DNA from: Mesorhizobium sp. M7A.F.Ca.US.008.03.1.1 | GTDB taxonomy: Bacteria > Pseudomonadota > Alphaproteobacteria > Rhizobiales > Rhizobiaceae | Assembly (NCBI RefSeq): GCF_003997495.1 | Contig: NZ_RZRU01000003.1 | Location: 186,001-250,000, forward strand | Direction: 5' to 3' | DNA: 64,000 nucleotides | Part shown: positions 17,954-27,675 of the stretch, piece after piece | How positions within the stretch are numbered: position 1 is the stretch's first letter | Layout: each line of letters opens with the position of its first letter | Position numbers and translations under genes: made by a program | Notes under the pieces: generated by a model | The model's input: the letters and a program-made list of their open reading frames with translations, nothing else | Told to the model about the DNA's origin: nothing | Databases searched by the model: none

Positions 17954-19447
17954 TCAGGCGGCCGCGGGTCTGCGTCCGGCGGCCGTGGCCAGTTCGCGGA
18001 TGCCTGGCTCGATGTGCTGCAGTGCGATCGACGAGATGCCCAACCGCATGAAACGCGAAGGCTTTTCAGTGCTATCGAAGAAACGGTCGCCTGGCTCGAT
18101 GATGACGCTGCGCGATGCCGCGGCCTCGGCCAGCCCGCGCGAATCGGTACCGCGCGGCCCTTCGAGCCACAGCGACGTGCCGCCGGCCGAATCGGTCGAG
18201 CGCCATTCCGGCAGGAAGGCGGAAATCGCATGGACCAGACGCTTGCGTCGCTCGTCGAAGGCCGACGACAGCCGCCGCACCAGCGCCTCGTGGTGGCCTA
18301 GCGACAGGAACAGCGCGACGGCGCGCTGGTTGTTCGCCGGCGGATGACGCAGCATGAAGCGGCGCAGCGCCCTGAGTTCCGCGATCAATCCGGCGGACGC
18401 CACGATGTAGCCGAGCCGCAGGCCCGGAGCCAGCGTCTTGGACATCGAGCCGACATAGACCACGCGGCCGGAGCGATCGAGGCTCTTCAGCGCCTGCTGC
18501 GGTGCCTCGTCGAGAAGCTGGCTGTCATAGCCGTCCTCGATGATGATCTGGTTGTAGCGGTTGGCGCGCGCCAGAAGATCCTGCCGCCGTTCCGCCGACA
18601 GCGGCACCATGGTCGGGCAATGATGGCTGGGCGTGACGAAGACGAAACCGGAATCATTGGCAATAGAAGCGGTTACGATGCCGGACTGGTCGACCGGCAC
18701 CGGCTGTATCTCCGCGCCCGCAAGGCGGAAGATCGAGCGGGCGTCGGGGTAACCCGGGTCCTCCATCGCCACCTTCGAGCCCTTGGACATCAGCAGCGTC
18801 GCCAGCATGTAGAGCGCGTTCTGGGCGCCCAGCGTGACGATGATCTCGTCCGGGTTGGCAAAGATGCCGCGCCGGGGCAGGAGCCGCGCCTGGATCTGCT
18901 CGATCAGCAGCGGATCGTCGCGGTCGACCATGTCGGACGCCCAGTTGCGAATTTCGAGCACGGCAAGCGCCATGCGGTTGCACTCGCGCCACTCGGCGGT
19001 CGGGAACAGCGCCGGGTCGAACTGCCCGTAGACGAAAGGGTAGGAGGACTTGATCCAGTTCTCGTGCTTGGCCGGCGGCGGCATGTCGCTGGCGGCGATC
19101 TTGCGGCGTGCCTTCCAGTCGATCTCGTTGGCCTGGTCGGGCGCCTTCTGGTGCGGCTTGGCCGGTGTCGCCAGCACATCGGGATTGACGAAATGGCCAC
19201 GCCGCTCGCGCGCCACCAAGAAACCCTGGTCGACAAGCTGCTGGAACGCCAGCACCACGGTTCCGCGCGCCACGCCAAGTTTTTCGGCCAGGATCCGGCA
19301 GGAAGGAAGCGGCATCGAAGCGGCGATCTGGCGGTCGAGAATGGCGGCTACGATGGCTTGGCGGATCTGCGCCTGCAGGGTTTGGCCGGATTCAGCCGAA
19401 ATCCGGAACAGGCCGGACCATATCGCCGTATCGTTTCGCTGTGGCAT
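17954..19447 (-). CDS. MocR-type GntR/aminotransferase transcriptional regulator
   Basis: 497 aa. An N-terminal GntR winged helix (about 25-95, LQAQIRQAIVAAILDRQI onward) is joined to a fold-type I aminotransferase-like domain. The PLP lysine is in SMSKTLAPGLRLGY near residue 300. MocR proteins sense PLP or amino compounds and control nearby catabolic genes. The neighbouring MttB-family and Rieske genes are the likely targets. The ATG at 19447 was chosen over one 22 codons upstream. Divergent from pgi. Confidence 0.9.
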   Translation of the reverse strand: MPQRNDTAIWSGLFRISAESGQTLQAQIRQAIVAAILDRQIAASMPLPSCRILAEKLGVARGTVVLAFQQLVDQGFLVARERRGHFVNPDVLATPAKPHQKAPDQANEIDWKARRKIAASDMPPPAKHENWIKSSYPFVYGQFDPALFPTAEWRECNRMALAVLEIRNWASDMVDRDDPLLIEQIQARLLPRRGIFANPDEIIVTLGAQNALYMLATLLMSKGSKVAMEDPGYPDARSIFRLAGAEIQPVPVDQSGIVTASIANDSGFVFVTPSHHCPTMVPLSAERRQDLLARANRYNQIIIEDGYDSQLLDEAPQQALKSLDRSGRVVYVGSMSKTLAPGLRLGYIVASAGLIAELRALRRFMLRHPPANNQRAVALFLSLGHHEALVRRLSSAFDERRKRLVHAISAFLPEWRSTDSAGGTSLWLEGPRGTDSRGLAEAAASRSVIIEPGDRFFDSTEKPSRFMRLGISSIALQHIEPGIRELATAAGRRPAAA

Positions 19448-19723
19448 GGGAGATTTCCTCGATGGCCAGCCTTTTTCGTTTGGCTGGACCAGCCGAACGT
19501 AACCGTGGCACAAGGGGTTGCGCCAATCAATTTTTCTGATCGTTGGGATTTATGCCAGTGATCCTTCACGCCATTTTGATGCTGCGCCGCGGCATAGCTG
19601 CGTGACTCCGTGCGTCATCGCTGCGCATTGAAACGGCTGGAGTTCGGCCCGATAGATTGTCGCGACGACACGCGCCGGAAACATCCGGTCCGTAATGATG
19701 GCTCTAGGTCTCGGAGTTTGGCA

Positions 19724-21367
19724 GTGGATCAATCGTCCTTTCAAAAACAGCTCGCCGCCTTGCGCGATCACCGCGCGGCAGCGCCCGCCAGCATGCGCCA
19801 GGCCTTCGCCGCCGATCCGAAGCGGTTCGTAGAATTCTCCGCCACCGACGGTGATCTGCTGCTCGATTGGTCGAAATGCGCGGTCGACGCGACCACCATG
19901 GACCTGCTGGAAAAGCTCGCCCAGGCCGCCGATCTCGAAGGCCGCCGCGCTGCTATGTTCGCCGGCAAGAAGATCAACGTCACCGAGGACCGTGCCGTGC
20001 TGCACACGGCACTGCGCAACCTGACCGGCAAGGGCGTCACCGTCGATGGCCAGGACGTCAAGGCGGACGTCATCGCCGTGCTGGACGCCATGGGCGCCTT
20101 TGCCGATGCCGTGCGCTCGGGCAAGGCGGCCGGCGCCACCGGCAAGAAGATCACCGACATCGTCAACATCGGCATCGGCGGTTCCGATCTCGGCCCGGCC
20201 ATGGCGACGCTGGCGCTGGCGCCCTATCATGACGGGCCGCGCGCGCATTACGTTTCCAACATCGACGGCGCCCATATCCACGACACGCTGAAGGGCCTAT
20301 CCGCCGAAACCACGCTTTTCATCATCGCCTCCAAGACCTTCACCACCGTCGAAACGATGACCAACGCCGAAACCGCCCGGAAATGGGTGCAGGAAGCACT
20401 GGGCAAGGAAGCGGTCGGCAAGCATTTCGCCGCCGTCTCGACCGCGCTCGACCTGGTGGCCAAGTTCGGCATCGCGTCCGATCGCGTGTTCGGCTTCTGG
20501 GATTGGGTCGGCGGCCGCTATTCGCTCTGGGGCGCCATCGGCCTGCCGGTGATGATCGCCGTCGGCCCGCGGAATTTTCGCTCCTTCCTCGATGGCGCGC
20601 ATGAGATGGACGAGCATTTCCGCACCGCGCCCGTGCAGGAGAACCTGCCGGCACTGCTGGGGTTGGTTGGCTGGTGGCATCGCGTCATCTGCGGCTACCC
20701 GGCGCGCGCCGTCATCCCTTACGACCAGCGCCTGTCCAGGCTGCCGGCCTATCTGCAGCAGCTCGACATGGAATCGAACGGCAAGAGCGTCACCCTCGAA
20801 GGCACTCAGGTGACGACGCCGACTGGACCGCTGGTCTGGGGCGAACCCGGCACCAACGGCCAGCATGCCTTCTTCCAACTGCTGCACCAGGGCACCGATT
20901 TCATCCCGGTCGAGTTCCTTGCCGCCGCCGTCGGCCACGAGCCCGACCTCAAGCACCAGCATGATCTGCTGCTCGCCAACTGCCTGGCGCAATCGGAAGC
21001 GCTGATGAAGGGCCGCACACTTGAGGAGGCCCGCGCCCAGATGCTGGCCAAGGGCATGAAGCCGGCCGATGTCGCCAAGATAGCCCCGCACCGCGTCTTC
21101 TCCGGCAACCGGCCCTCGCTGACCATCCTCTACCGCAAACTCGACCCGCGCACCTTCGGCCGGCTGATCGCGCTCTACGAGCACCGCGTCTTCGTCGAGG
21201 GCACGCTGTTCAACATCAACTCCTTCGACCAGTGGGGGGTCGAGCTCGGCAAGGAATTGGCCACCGGCCTTTTGCCTGTCGTTGAGGGTAAGGAAAGTGC
21301 CGCGAAGCGGGATGCATCGACCGCTGGCCTTGTGGGATTCATCCACCATTTGCGTGGCTCGGAGTGA
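19724..21367 (+). CDS. pgi: Glucose-6-phosphate isomerase
   Basis: 547 aa from a GTG start with GGAG about seven bases upstream. It interconverts glucose-6-phosphate and fructose-6-phosphate. Family signatures include [11 protein letters not shown] near residue 150, [13 protein letters not shown] near 255, and the C-terminal [20 protein letters not shown] with the catalytic region near 485. Full length. The stop overlaps the GTG start of the HAD phosphatase gene (GTGA), so the two are coupled. Confidence 0.96.
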   Translation: MDQSSFQKQLAALRDHRAAAPASMRQAFAADPKRFVEFSATDGDLLLDWSKCAVDATTMDLLEKLAQAADLEGRRAAMFAGKKINVTEDRAVLHTALRNLTGKGVTVDGQDVKADVIAVLDAMGAFADAVRSGKAAGATGKKITDIVNIGIGGSDLGPAMATLALAPYHDGPRAHYVSNIDGAHIHDTLKGLSAETTLFIIASKTFTTVETMTNAETARKWVQEALGKEAVGKHFAAVSTALDLVAKFGIASDRVFGFWDWVGGRYSLWGAIGLPVMIAVGPRNFRSFLDGAHEMDEHFRTAPVQENLPALLGLVGWWHRVICGYPARAVIPYDQRLSRLPAYLQQLDMESNGKSVTLEGTQVTTPTGPLVWGEPGTNGQHAFFQLLHQGTDFIPVEFLAAAVGHEPDLKHQHDLLLANCLAQSEALMKGRTLEEARAQMLAKGMKPADVAKIAPHRVFSGNRPSLTILYRKLDPRTFGRLIALYEHRVFVEGTLFNINSFDQWGVELGKELATGLLPVVEGKESAAKRDASTAGLVGFIHHLRGSE

Positions 21368-22095
21368 AAAGCTTGGCAGACATCAAGGGAATATTGTTCG
21401 ACAAGGACGGAACGCTTGTCGACTTCAACGCCACCTGGCTCGGCGTTGCCGACTTCATGGCCATGGATGCGTCCGAAGGCGATCGCTGGAAAGCCGACAG
21501 GCTGCTGGCCGCTGCCGGCTTCGATTTCGCCAACAAGCGTTTCAAGCCGGACTCGATCTTTGCGTCCGGCACCAATCTCGACGTCGTCGAATTGTGGTTC
21601 CCGCGGCTGTCCAACGAGGACCAGATGCTTGCCGTTGCCCGCTTCAACGAGATCACCTCCGTACAAGGCTCGGCGATGGCGGTGGCGTTGCCGGGCATCG
21701 TCGATACGCTGACGGCATTGCACAGGAAATCCTTCCGGCTTGGCGTGGCGACCAATGACTCGACCAGCGGCGCGGAAAAGACGCTGGTGACGCTCGGCGT
21801 CGCCCAATTGTTCGACGCGGCCTATGGCTACGACGCGGTGGCCAATCCGAAGCCGGCGCCCGACACGATCCTGGCCTTCAGCGATCTCACCGGCCTCAAG
21901 CCGGCGGAAATCGCCATGGTCGGCGACAACCGCCATGATCTCGAAATGGCGCGAGCCGGCGGCTGCGGCTTGGCGGTCGGCGTGCTTTCCGGCACCGGCA
22001 CCCGCGAATCGCTGGCCGGCATTGCCGACGTTGTCCTGGATTCCGTCGCCGACCTGCCGGACTTTCTTTCGGCGCGGGTCAAGGAGACGATCTGA
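21364..22095 (+). CDS. HAD-family hydrolase, phosphoglycolate-phosphatase-like
   Basis: 243 aa cytoplasmic phosphatase. HAD motif I is [10 protein letters not shown] near residue 10, motif II is in ATNDS near 125, and motif IV is GDNRHD near 185. Overall form is Gph-like, but the substrate is not certain; coupling to pgi suggests sugar-phosphate metabolism. GTG start overlapping the pgi stop by four bases. Confidence 0.85.
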   Translation: MKSLADIKGILFDKDGTLVDFNATWLGVADFMAMDASEGDRWKADRLLAAAGFDFANKRFKPDSIFASGTNLDVVELWFPRLSNEDQMLAVARFNEITSVQGSAMAVALPGIVDTLTALHRKSFRLGVATNDSTSGAEKTLVTLGVAQLFDAAYGYDAVANPKPAPDTILAFSDLTGLKPAEIAMVGDNRHDLEMARAGGCGLAVGVLSGTGTRESLAGIADVVLDSVADLPDFLSARVKETI

Positions 22096-22371
22096 CGGCC
22101 AAGACGGGGCGAAATCAACTTGGGCTTTTCCCGCCAACGGCTGAGATTGGTGGAAAGCGGCAGATTTCGGGGAAGCAGCTCAGGAAAGCAGACGTGCAGT
22201 TCGCTCGCTTCTATGTCTGTCATGGGCCGGTTGCGGACTGGCGGCTGTCGGGCCACCGCTTCTCGAAAGCAGACATCGGTGTGCGGTGCGTCGAGTCGGT
22301 TTTCCGTAGCACCGGCCCGCAGCCTTCAGAATTTGATAGCCCGCGGCAGCCGGAGAAGGGAATCTGTGCTC

Positions 22372-23265
22372 TCAAACCAGCATCGACTGCTGGGCGGAGA
22401 TGCCCGCCATCGCGCCGTGCGATGATGCCGTGGTGACCGAGGGCATGAGGGGGTTGGCGAGGTCGCCGGCAGCGTAGATGCCGGGCATGCTGGTTTCGCG
22501 GCGCTCGTCGACCTTGAGGGCGATGCCGAGGGGCGTATTGACCGTGGCGAGGCCCAGTGATTCATGCAGGCTTGCGGATGGCTTGTTGCGCGGATGCGCG
22601 AACAGGATATCGACTGCGGTATTGCGGCCGCTCTCGAGATTAACGGTTGTGATATAGCCCCGGTGATGGGCGATTTCGGCGATCCGGCCATCCACGACAG
22701 GTATGTTGCGGCGCGCCAGATCGGCCCGGATATCGGGTGAAATGTCGTGACCATCGGTGAAGACCGTCAACGTTTCGGTCCAGTCGTGGTACAGCCTCAC
22801 ATAATTGTGCGACTGCGGGCCGGACCAGACGAGGCCCCAATGCTGGTCGGCGACTTCAAAGCCATCGCAATAGGGGCAGGGCACGATGGATGTGCCCCAG
22901 CTTTCGGCAAAGCCCGGGACATCGGGCATCTGGTCGGCGACGCCATAGCTCAGGATCAGGCGACGCGCCCCAAGGCTTTCGCCATCGCCAGTGAGGACGG
23001 AGAAATCATCGATGGCGCCGGAGACACTGTCGGCCCGGGCATTGACCAGCCCGATCGTGGGATAACGCGCCAGCTGCTGCCGCGCCTCGGCCAGGATGTC
23101 CAGCGGTGGCTTGTGATCGTGGCCGAGCAGACCGTGCGAATGGCCGGCGAAGCGGTTGCGCGGCAGGCCGGTATCGAGAACGGTGACCTTGCGGCGGGCA
23201 CGGCCGAGCTGCAGGGCGGCGGCGAGGCCGGCAAAGCTGCCGCCGATGATGATGACGTCATCCAT
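22372..23265 (-). CDS. NAD(P)/FAD-dependent oxidoreductase, thioredoxin-reductase-like
   Basis: 297 aa. The N-terminal FAD dinucleotide-binding motif reads IIGGSFAGLAAALQLGRA. A CPYC pair followed by DG near residue 135 matches the redox-active site position of thioredoxin reductase, so it may be a disulfide reductase. The C-terminal FAD motif is GIYAAGDLANP. It is short for TrxB and belongs to the broad TrxB-like subgroup. Divergent from the TetR gene with a shared operator, so it is probably repressed by that protein. Confidence 0.86.
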   Translation of the reverse strand: MDDVIIIGGSFAGLAAALQLGRARRKVTVLDTGLPRNRFAGHSHGLLGHDHKPPLDILAEARQQLARYPTIGLVNARADSVSGAIDDFSVLTGDGESLGARRLILSYGVADQMPDVPGFAESWGTSIVPCPYCDGFEVADQHWGLVWSGPQSHNYVRLYHDWTETLTVFTDGHDISPDIRADLARRNIPVVDGRIAEIAHHRGYITTVNLESGRNTAVDILFAHPRNKPSASLHESLGLATVNTPLGIALKVDERRETSMPGIYAAGDLANPLMPSVTTASSHGAMAGISAQQSMLV

Positions 23266-23486
23266 GGTGATGGGCTCCGTGTTGTGGATGGAGGGGGTAG
23301 GCTGGGCCTAGCGCCGAATATCGTCCGGGGATACGCGCTTGAGACGGGCAGCGAGCAGGGCTTCGGCATCGACGAGAAAGTCGCCCATCGCTGTGTCCGA
23401 TGCCGTATTCGATATCGCCGGCGGCCCGGATTTGGAGGACATGGTTGAAACCTACCCAATGGCTTGCGCATTTTAGAAACTGTATG

Positions 23487-23512
23487 GTATCGTAATTCAA
23501 GAATTAGGATAC
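23487..23512. promoter_or_regulatory. 26-bp near-perfect palindrome, candidate TetR operator
   Basis: Left half GTATCGTAATTCA, right half AGAATTAGGATAC; only one pair in each arm and the centre mismatch. It lies in the 267-base divergent region, 20 bases before the TetR GTG start and about 220 bases before the flavoprotein start. Symmetry and length fit a TetR dimer or double-dimer site. Confidence 0.75.
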
Positions 23513-23532
23513 TGTCAAGGACTGGAATTGTC

Positions 23533-24180
23533 GTGACCGAAAATAGCCAGGGCCGGCGCGGCCGGCCCGCCAACGAGGCGCTTGGCCAAACGATAGTCGA
23601 CGCCGCGGGCGAACTCTTTGCGGAACTGGGTTTTCAAGCGACGACATTGGACAAGGTCGCCCAGCGAGCGAAGATATCCAAGCTCAGCATCTACAGGCAC
23701 TTCGAGAACAAAGAGGCGCTGTTCGGCGCGGCCTTTGCGGCCCGCTGCCACCAGTCTGTACCACAGGTCCTTTTTGAAGGCGTCGACGGTTCGGCCGAAG
23801 ATCAACTCATGGCTGTGGGATCAACCCTGCTTCGCACGCTGTTGCGCCCGGACGTCCGCAATGTCGAAGCCATGGTCATGGCCGACACGACGAATCAAAA
23901 GTCGTTGAGCAAGCTCCATTACGAAGCCGGCCCCGCCTACATCATCGCCCAAATCGAGGCCCTGTTGCGTCAGTTGCACGCGAAGGCGGTTCTGAACGTG
24001 CCCGATCCTCTCCGGTCCGCCCGCTTGTTCGCTGCGCTTTTCAAAGGGTCCGATCTCCTGATTATCGCACGCTTCGATCAGGCGAGAGCAGAGGACGACA
24101 ACGAAATCGAAGCTTATTGTCGGTCTGCGGTCGCCATGTTCATCGCCGCGCACGGTGGCAACGATCACGCGGACGGATAG
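23533..24180 (+). CDS. TetR/AcrR-family transcriptional repressor
   Basis: 215 aa. The N-terminal helix-turn-helix (about 12-60) includes TTLDKVAQRAKISKLSIYRHFENKEALF. The larger C-terminal ligand domain resembles AcrR/AefR-type proteins. The GTG at 23533 was chosen because upstream in-frame ATG codons lie in or before the operator palindrome. It probably represses itself and the divergent flavoprotein gene. Confidence 0.88.
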   Translation: MTENSQGRRGRPANEALGQTIVDAAGELFAELGFQATTLDKVAQRAKISKLSIYRHFENKEALFGAAFAARCHQSVPQVLFEGVDGSAEDQLMAVGSTLLRTLLRPDVRNVEAMVMADTTNQKSLSKLHYEAGPAYIIAQIEALLRQLHAKAVLNVPDPLRSARLFAALFKGSDLLIIARFDQARAEDDNEIEAYCRSAVAMFIAAHGGNDHADG

Positions 24181-24481
24181 CCTAGGAGTACTTGCATGAT
24201 ATTTTGGATGCTCGCATTGACATCAACGCGACTATTATCGTTGGGCAGCGGGCTGACCGGCGGAGTAACCGCTACCACCCCATTCGAGGCATTTAGTGCC
24301 AGCTTAGCAGACCGTCAGATTTCGGGAAGCTGCAACGGTGGTCTGAACGGCAAACAAATAGAGGCGCAAAACGGCCAACGCGGTGCCGCAGTCGAAAGTC
24401 TGCTTTCAGGTGACGGCCAGCAACGTTGTTGCGGCAAGATGGAGGTCCGAATCCGGTCATTCCGAGTACTGGGTTTTGATC
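24181..24481. other. Intergenic region without a recognised gene
   Basis: About 300 bases between convergent genes (TetR and methyltransferase), with lower GC near 24190-24320. An open frame from 24196 has no convincing ribosome site and a composition unlike a protein. Nothing further could be supported. Confidence 0.6.
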
Positions 24482-25225
24482 TCAGCGCCAGCGGTCATCC
24501 GCCTCGAAGGAAAACACACCGCTCGGCTTGCTCGCGGCACCCTTCGCGTCGCCGAAATCCGGCACCTGGTATTCGGCGAGCAACCGCAGCCGGGATAGCG
24601 GCAGATCGGCGCGGCGGGGATCGCCGACCAGCACGTCGATGCCGGCTGCCAGGCAGCGGTCGAGGAACGGGATGACGCGTAGAGCGACCTCGCGGCCGTA
24701 GAACACGTCCCCTGCAAGCACGAGGTCGACGGCCGGTGGCGGACCTGTGGTGATATCCTTGTCGACAATGGCGATCTCGACGCCGTTGGCTGCGGCATTG
24801 AGGTCGATCGCGGCAACGCCGTTGCGGTCGATTTCGGCGGCGATGACGTCGCGCGCACCGGCCTTGGCGGCGGCGATGCCGACAAGGCCGGAGCCGGCAC
24901 CAAGGTCGAGTACGCGGCGACCGGCTACCGTTTGCGGATGATCCAGTATGTGGCGCGCAAGCACCGCGCCGCCGGCCCACACATAAGCCCAGTAAGGCGG
25001 CTGCGGCTCAGGTCCATCGTTGTCCGCCTCGAACGTGTCGTCATCGTCGTCAGCGCTTTGGTGCGGATCTATGAGCCGTCTCAGGCCACTGGCCGGATGC
25101 GGTGTATAAAGCTGGATCTCAGGCACCGACGGCACCGGGGCGAGGCGCATGTTCGTCCTGATGAATTCCGCCGGGTCAGGACGGCAAGGTGCATTTACGG
25201 CATCCGCGCCGCCGGCTGCAATCAT
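24482..25225 (-). CDS. Class I SAM-dependent methyltransferase, ETF-beta lysine methyltransferase-like
   Basis: 247 aa. The SAM-binding motif is VLDLGAGSGLVGIAAAKAGA near residue 105, with downstream AAEIDRN and NAAANGV motifs. The N-terminal pattern PAEFIRTNMRLAPVPSVPEI and PPYWAYVWAGG match the family that includes ETFB-KMT (METTL20), which methylates the beta subunit of electron-transfer flavoprotein. The ATG overlaps the stop of the acyl-CoA synthetase gene (ATGA). Coupling to a fatty-acid activation gene agrees with an ETF role, but the target is inferred. Confidence 0.8.
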   Translation of the reverse strand: MIAAGGADAVNAPCRPDPAEFIRTNMRLAPVPSVPEIQLYTPHPASGLRRLIDPHQSADDDDDTFEADNDGPEPQPPYWAYVWAGGAVLARHILDHPQTVAGRRVLDLGAGSGLVGIAAAKAGARDVIAAEIDRNGVAAIDLNAAANGVEIAIVDKDITTGPPPAVDLVLAGDVFYGREVALRVIPFLDRCLAAGIDVLVGDPRRADLPLSRLRLLAEYQVPDFGDAKGAASKPSGVFSFEADDRWR

Positions 25226-27222
25226 TCGCGCAGCGCTCGCCGAAGGATCTTGCCGACCGGTGTCTTCGGCAGCTCGGTGCGGAATTCGATGTATCTGGGC
25301 CGCTTGTAGCCGGTCAGGTTCTCGCGGCAAAAGGCGGTGAGCGCCTCGGCGGTAAGTGCGGGATCCTTCTTGACCACGAACAGCTTCGGCACCTCGCCCG
25401 AATGCTCGTCCGGCACGCCGATCGCCGCCACTTCGAGCACGCCCGGATGCATCGCCACGACTTCCTCAAGCTCGTTGGGATAGACGTTGAAGCCCGAGAC
25501 CAGGATCATGTCCTTCTTGCGGTCGACGATCTTGGTGTAGCCGCGTTCGTCCATGAAGCCCATGTCGCCTGATTTGAAGTAGCCGTCCTTGGTCATCACC
25601 TTGGCGGTCTCATCCGGCCGGTTCCAGTAGCCCGCCATCACTTGCGGTCCCCGGATGCAGACTTCGCCGACCTCGCCGAGCGGCAGATTGTTGCCGTCGT
25701 CGTCGCGGATGGCGATCTCGGTCGAGGGCAGCGGCAAGCCGATGGTGCCGGTGAAGTCGCCGGCGGTGAACTTGTTGGCGGTGGCCACCGGCGAGGTTTC
25801 CGAGAGGCCGTAGCCTTCGGTAACCGAACAGCCGGTCAGCGCCTTCCAGCGCTCGGCGACGCCCTTCTGCACCGCCATGCCGCCGCCAAGCGTCAGCACC
25901 AGCGGTTTGAAGTCGAGCTTGCGGAAATCCTCGTTGTTGAGCAGCGCGTTGAACAGCGTGTTGAGGCCCGGAAAGATGTGCACCGGATATTTCTGCAGTT
26001 CCTTGACGAAGCCTGGGATGTCGCGCGGGTTGGGAATGAGCACATTGCGGGCGCCCTGCTGCATGCCCATCAGCGCGTTCACCGTCAGCGCAAAGATATG
26101 ATAGAGCGGCAGCGCGCAGATGAAGTTGGGGTGCGCGGGTTTCGGCTTGATCGTGTAGGCATCCTCCATCCACTGCGCGTTCTGCGCGACATTGGCGAGC
26201 ACGTTGCTGTGCAGCAGCGTGGCACCCTTCGAGACGCCCGTAGTGCCGCCCGTATATTGCAGGAAGGCGACATCGTCGGCTGCCACATTGGCCGGCTTGA
26301 AGCCCATGCCGGCGCCGGCCTTCATGGCGGCATTGAATTTGACATGGCCGGGCAGCGACCATGCCGGCACCATCTTCTTCACGCGTCGCACGACGAAATT
26401 GACGATCGTGCCCTTCAGTCCGCCGAGCATGTCGCCCATCGCGGCGACCACCACATGCTTGACCGCGGTCCTGGCGATCACCGCCTGCAAGGTGTTGGCG
26501 AAGTTCTCCAGGATGACGATGGCTTGCGCACCGGAGTCCTTCAACTGGTGTTCGAGTTCGCGCGGCGTGTAGAGCGGATTGATGTTCACCACGACATAAC
26601 CGGCGCGCAAGACGGCCATCATCGCCACCGGGTATTGCAGCACGTTCGGCATCATCAGCGCGACGCGCGCGCCTTTCTGCAGGCCCTTCGATTGCAGGTA
26701 GGCGCCGAAGGCCGCCGACAGCCGCTCGACATCGGCGTAGCTGATGGACTTGTCCATGCAGGTGAAGGCCGGCTGCGCGGAAAACTGCTTGCAGGCGGCG
26801 ACGAGGAAATCGCCGATCGAGCTGTAGGGCAGGGCGCCGATCTCGGCCTGCACGTTTTTCGGATAGCTCTTGAGCCACGGCTTGTCCGGCAGGCCGGCGG
26901 CCAGCGCCGTCAGCGCTTTCGGCAATCGGTTGGCGATGGCGTCGGCCGGCTTTGCCGCCGGTGGGGTCTTGACCGCCGCCGCGGCCTTCGACGCCGGCCT
27001 GGCAGCGGGCTTTGCCGCACCCGCTTTATTCCCCGACGCCGTCTTTCCGGCCGCAGCCTTGGCCGGAGCTTTCACCGCCGGCTTTGCACTTACGGGCGCC
27101 GCGGCTGCCTTCGGCGTGGCGGCTTTGGCAACGGGTGCTTTCGGCTTGGCAGTACCGGCTGCTTTCGACGGCGCCTTGGCTCCCGCTTTCACCGGCGCCG
27201 TCGTCCTTGATGCTTTTGCCAA
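25222..27222 (-). CDS. fadD: Long-chain acyl-CoA synthetase (fatty acid CoA ligase) with Lys/Ala/Pro-rich N-terminal tail
   Basis: 666 aa from a TTG start (27222) preceded by AGGGAGGA. It activates fatty acids with ATP and CoA through an acyl-adenylate. The AMP-binding core has YTGGTTGVSKGA near residue 300, GYGLSETSP near 430, and the catalytic lysine in PVGKILRR near the C-terminus. Residues about 2-95 form a low-complexity tail of Ala, Lys and Pro resembling histone H1, absent from enterobacterial FadD. The frame stays open further upstream, but that part does not look coding. The stop overlaps the methyltransferase start. Confidence 0.9.
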   Translation of the reverse strand: MAKASRTTAPVKAGAKAPSKAAGTAKPKAPVAKAATPKAAAAPVSAKPAVKAPAKAAAGKTASGNKAGAAKPAARPASKAAAAVKTPPAAKPADAIANRLPKALTALAAGLPDKPWLKSYPKNVQAEIGALPYSSIGDFLVAACKQFSAQPAFTCMDKSISYADVERLSAAFGAYLQSKGLQKGARVALMMPNVLQYPVAMMAVLRAGYVVVNINPLYTPRELEHQLKDSGAQAIVILENFANTLQAVIARTAVKHVVVAAMGDMLGGLKGTIVNFVVRRVKKMVPAWSLPGHVKFNAAMKAGAGMGFKPANVAADDVAFLQYTGGTTGVSKGATLLHSNVLANVAQNAQWMEDAYTIKPKPAHPNFICALPLYHIFALTVNALMGMQQGARNVLIPNPRDIPGFVKELQKYPVHIFPGLNTLFNALLNNEDFRKLDFKPLVLTLGGGMAVQKGVAERWKALTGCSVTEGYGLSETSPVATANKFTAGDFTGTIGLPLPSTEIAIRDDDGNNLPLGEVGEVCIRGPQVMAGYWNRPDETAKVMTKDGYFKSGDMGFMDERGYTKIVDRKKDMILVSGFNVYPNELEEVVAMHPGVLEVAAIGVPDEHSGEVPKLFVVKKDPALTAEALTAFCRENLTGYKRPRYIEFRTELPKTPVGKILRRALRE

Positions 27223-27675
27223 CCGTTCCTCCCTGGACAAGTCTTGTTCATCCGTGCCGCGCTCGCCCCTGAATTGACAAGGGCGCCCTCCGCTGCGGCC
27301 GCTACATCCTATGTATTGCCTCCGTTGGTGACCGTGCAAGTCTTGCCCTTGCGGCAACACGGCGAAAGATTGCCGCCGAAAGTCTTTGTCGCCGCCAGCC
27401 CTCCCAGGCGGTGTCCTGGCGCATCCCTCGGCCGCTCGAAAGCGCGGGGAACATTTATATCGTCTGCTTGGCGATCAATAAAAAAATTCGGTTGTTAATA
27501 ATCTCGTGAATGGAAGAAACTGCTAATTTTTTCTGCAATTTGGCAAAATAGCGGATTTTTTTCCTGCTTCCCGAGGGGTAAGCAAACGGGGTGTTCCAAA
27601 GCCGGAAAAACGGTGCTTATATGCGCGCTTCGCGAGCCTGATAGAGGGGCTTGGAAGAACATCAGGGAGTGCTCA
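27223..27675. promoter_or_regulatory. Divergent, AT-rich regulatory region between fadD and dppA
   Basis: 453 bases without a gene. The part from about 27450 to 27570 is strikingly AT-rich for this genome (runs of A and T, for example 27480-27500 and 27555-27562) and may carry promoters and regulator sites. A CTTATAT element near 27615-27621 is a possible -10 for dppA, but no good -35 is paired with it. Confidence 0.45.

Noticed and set aside
22096..22371. Gap between the HAD gene and the flavoprotein gene, checked for a small RNA or gene
   Set aside because: No hairpin with a T-tract, no promoter pair and no credible open frame was found.
24196..24675. A possible 159-codon gene after the TetR gene
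   Set aside because: No ribosome site, unnatural composition, and it runs into the real methyltransferase gene on the other strand.
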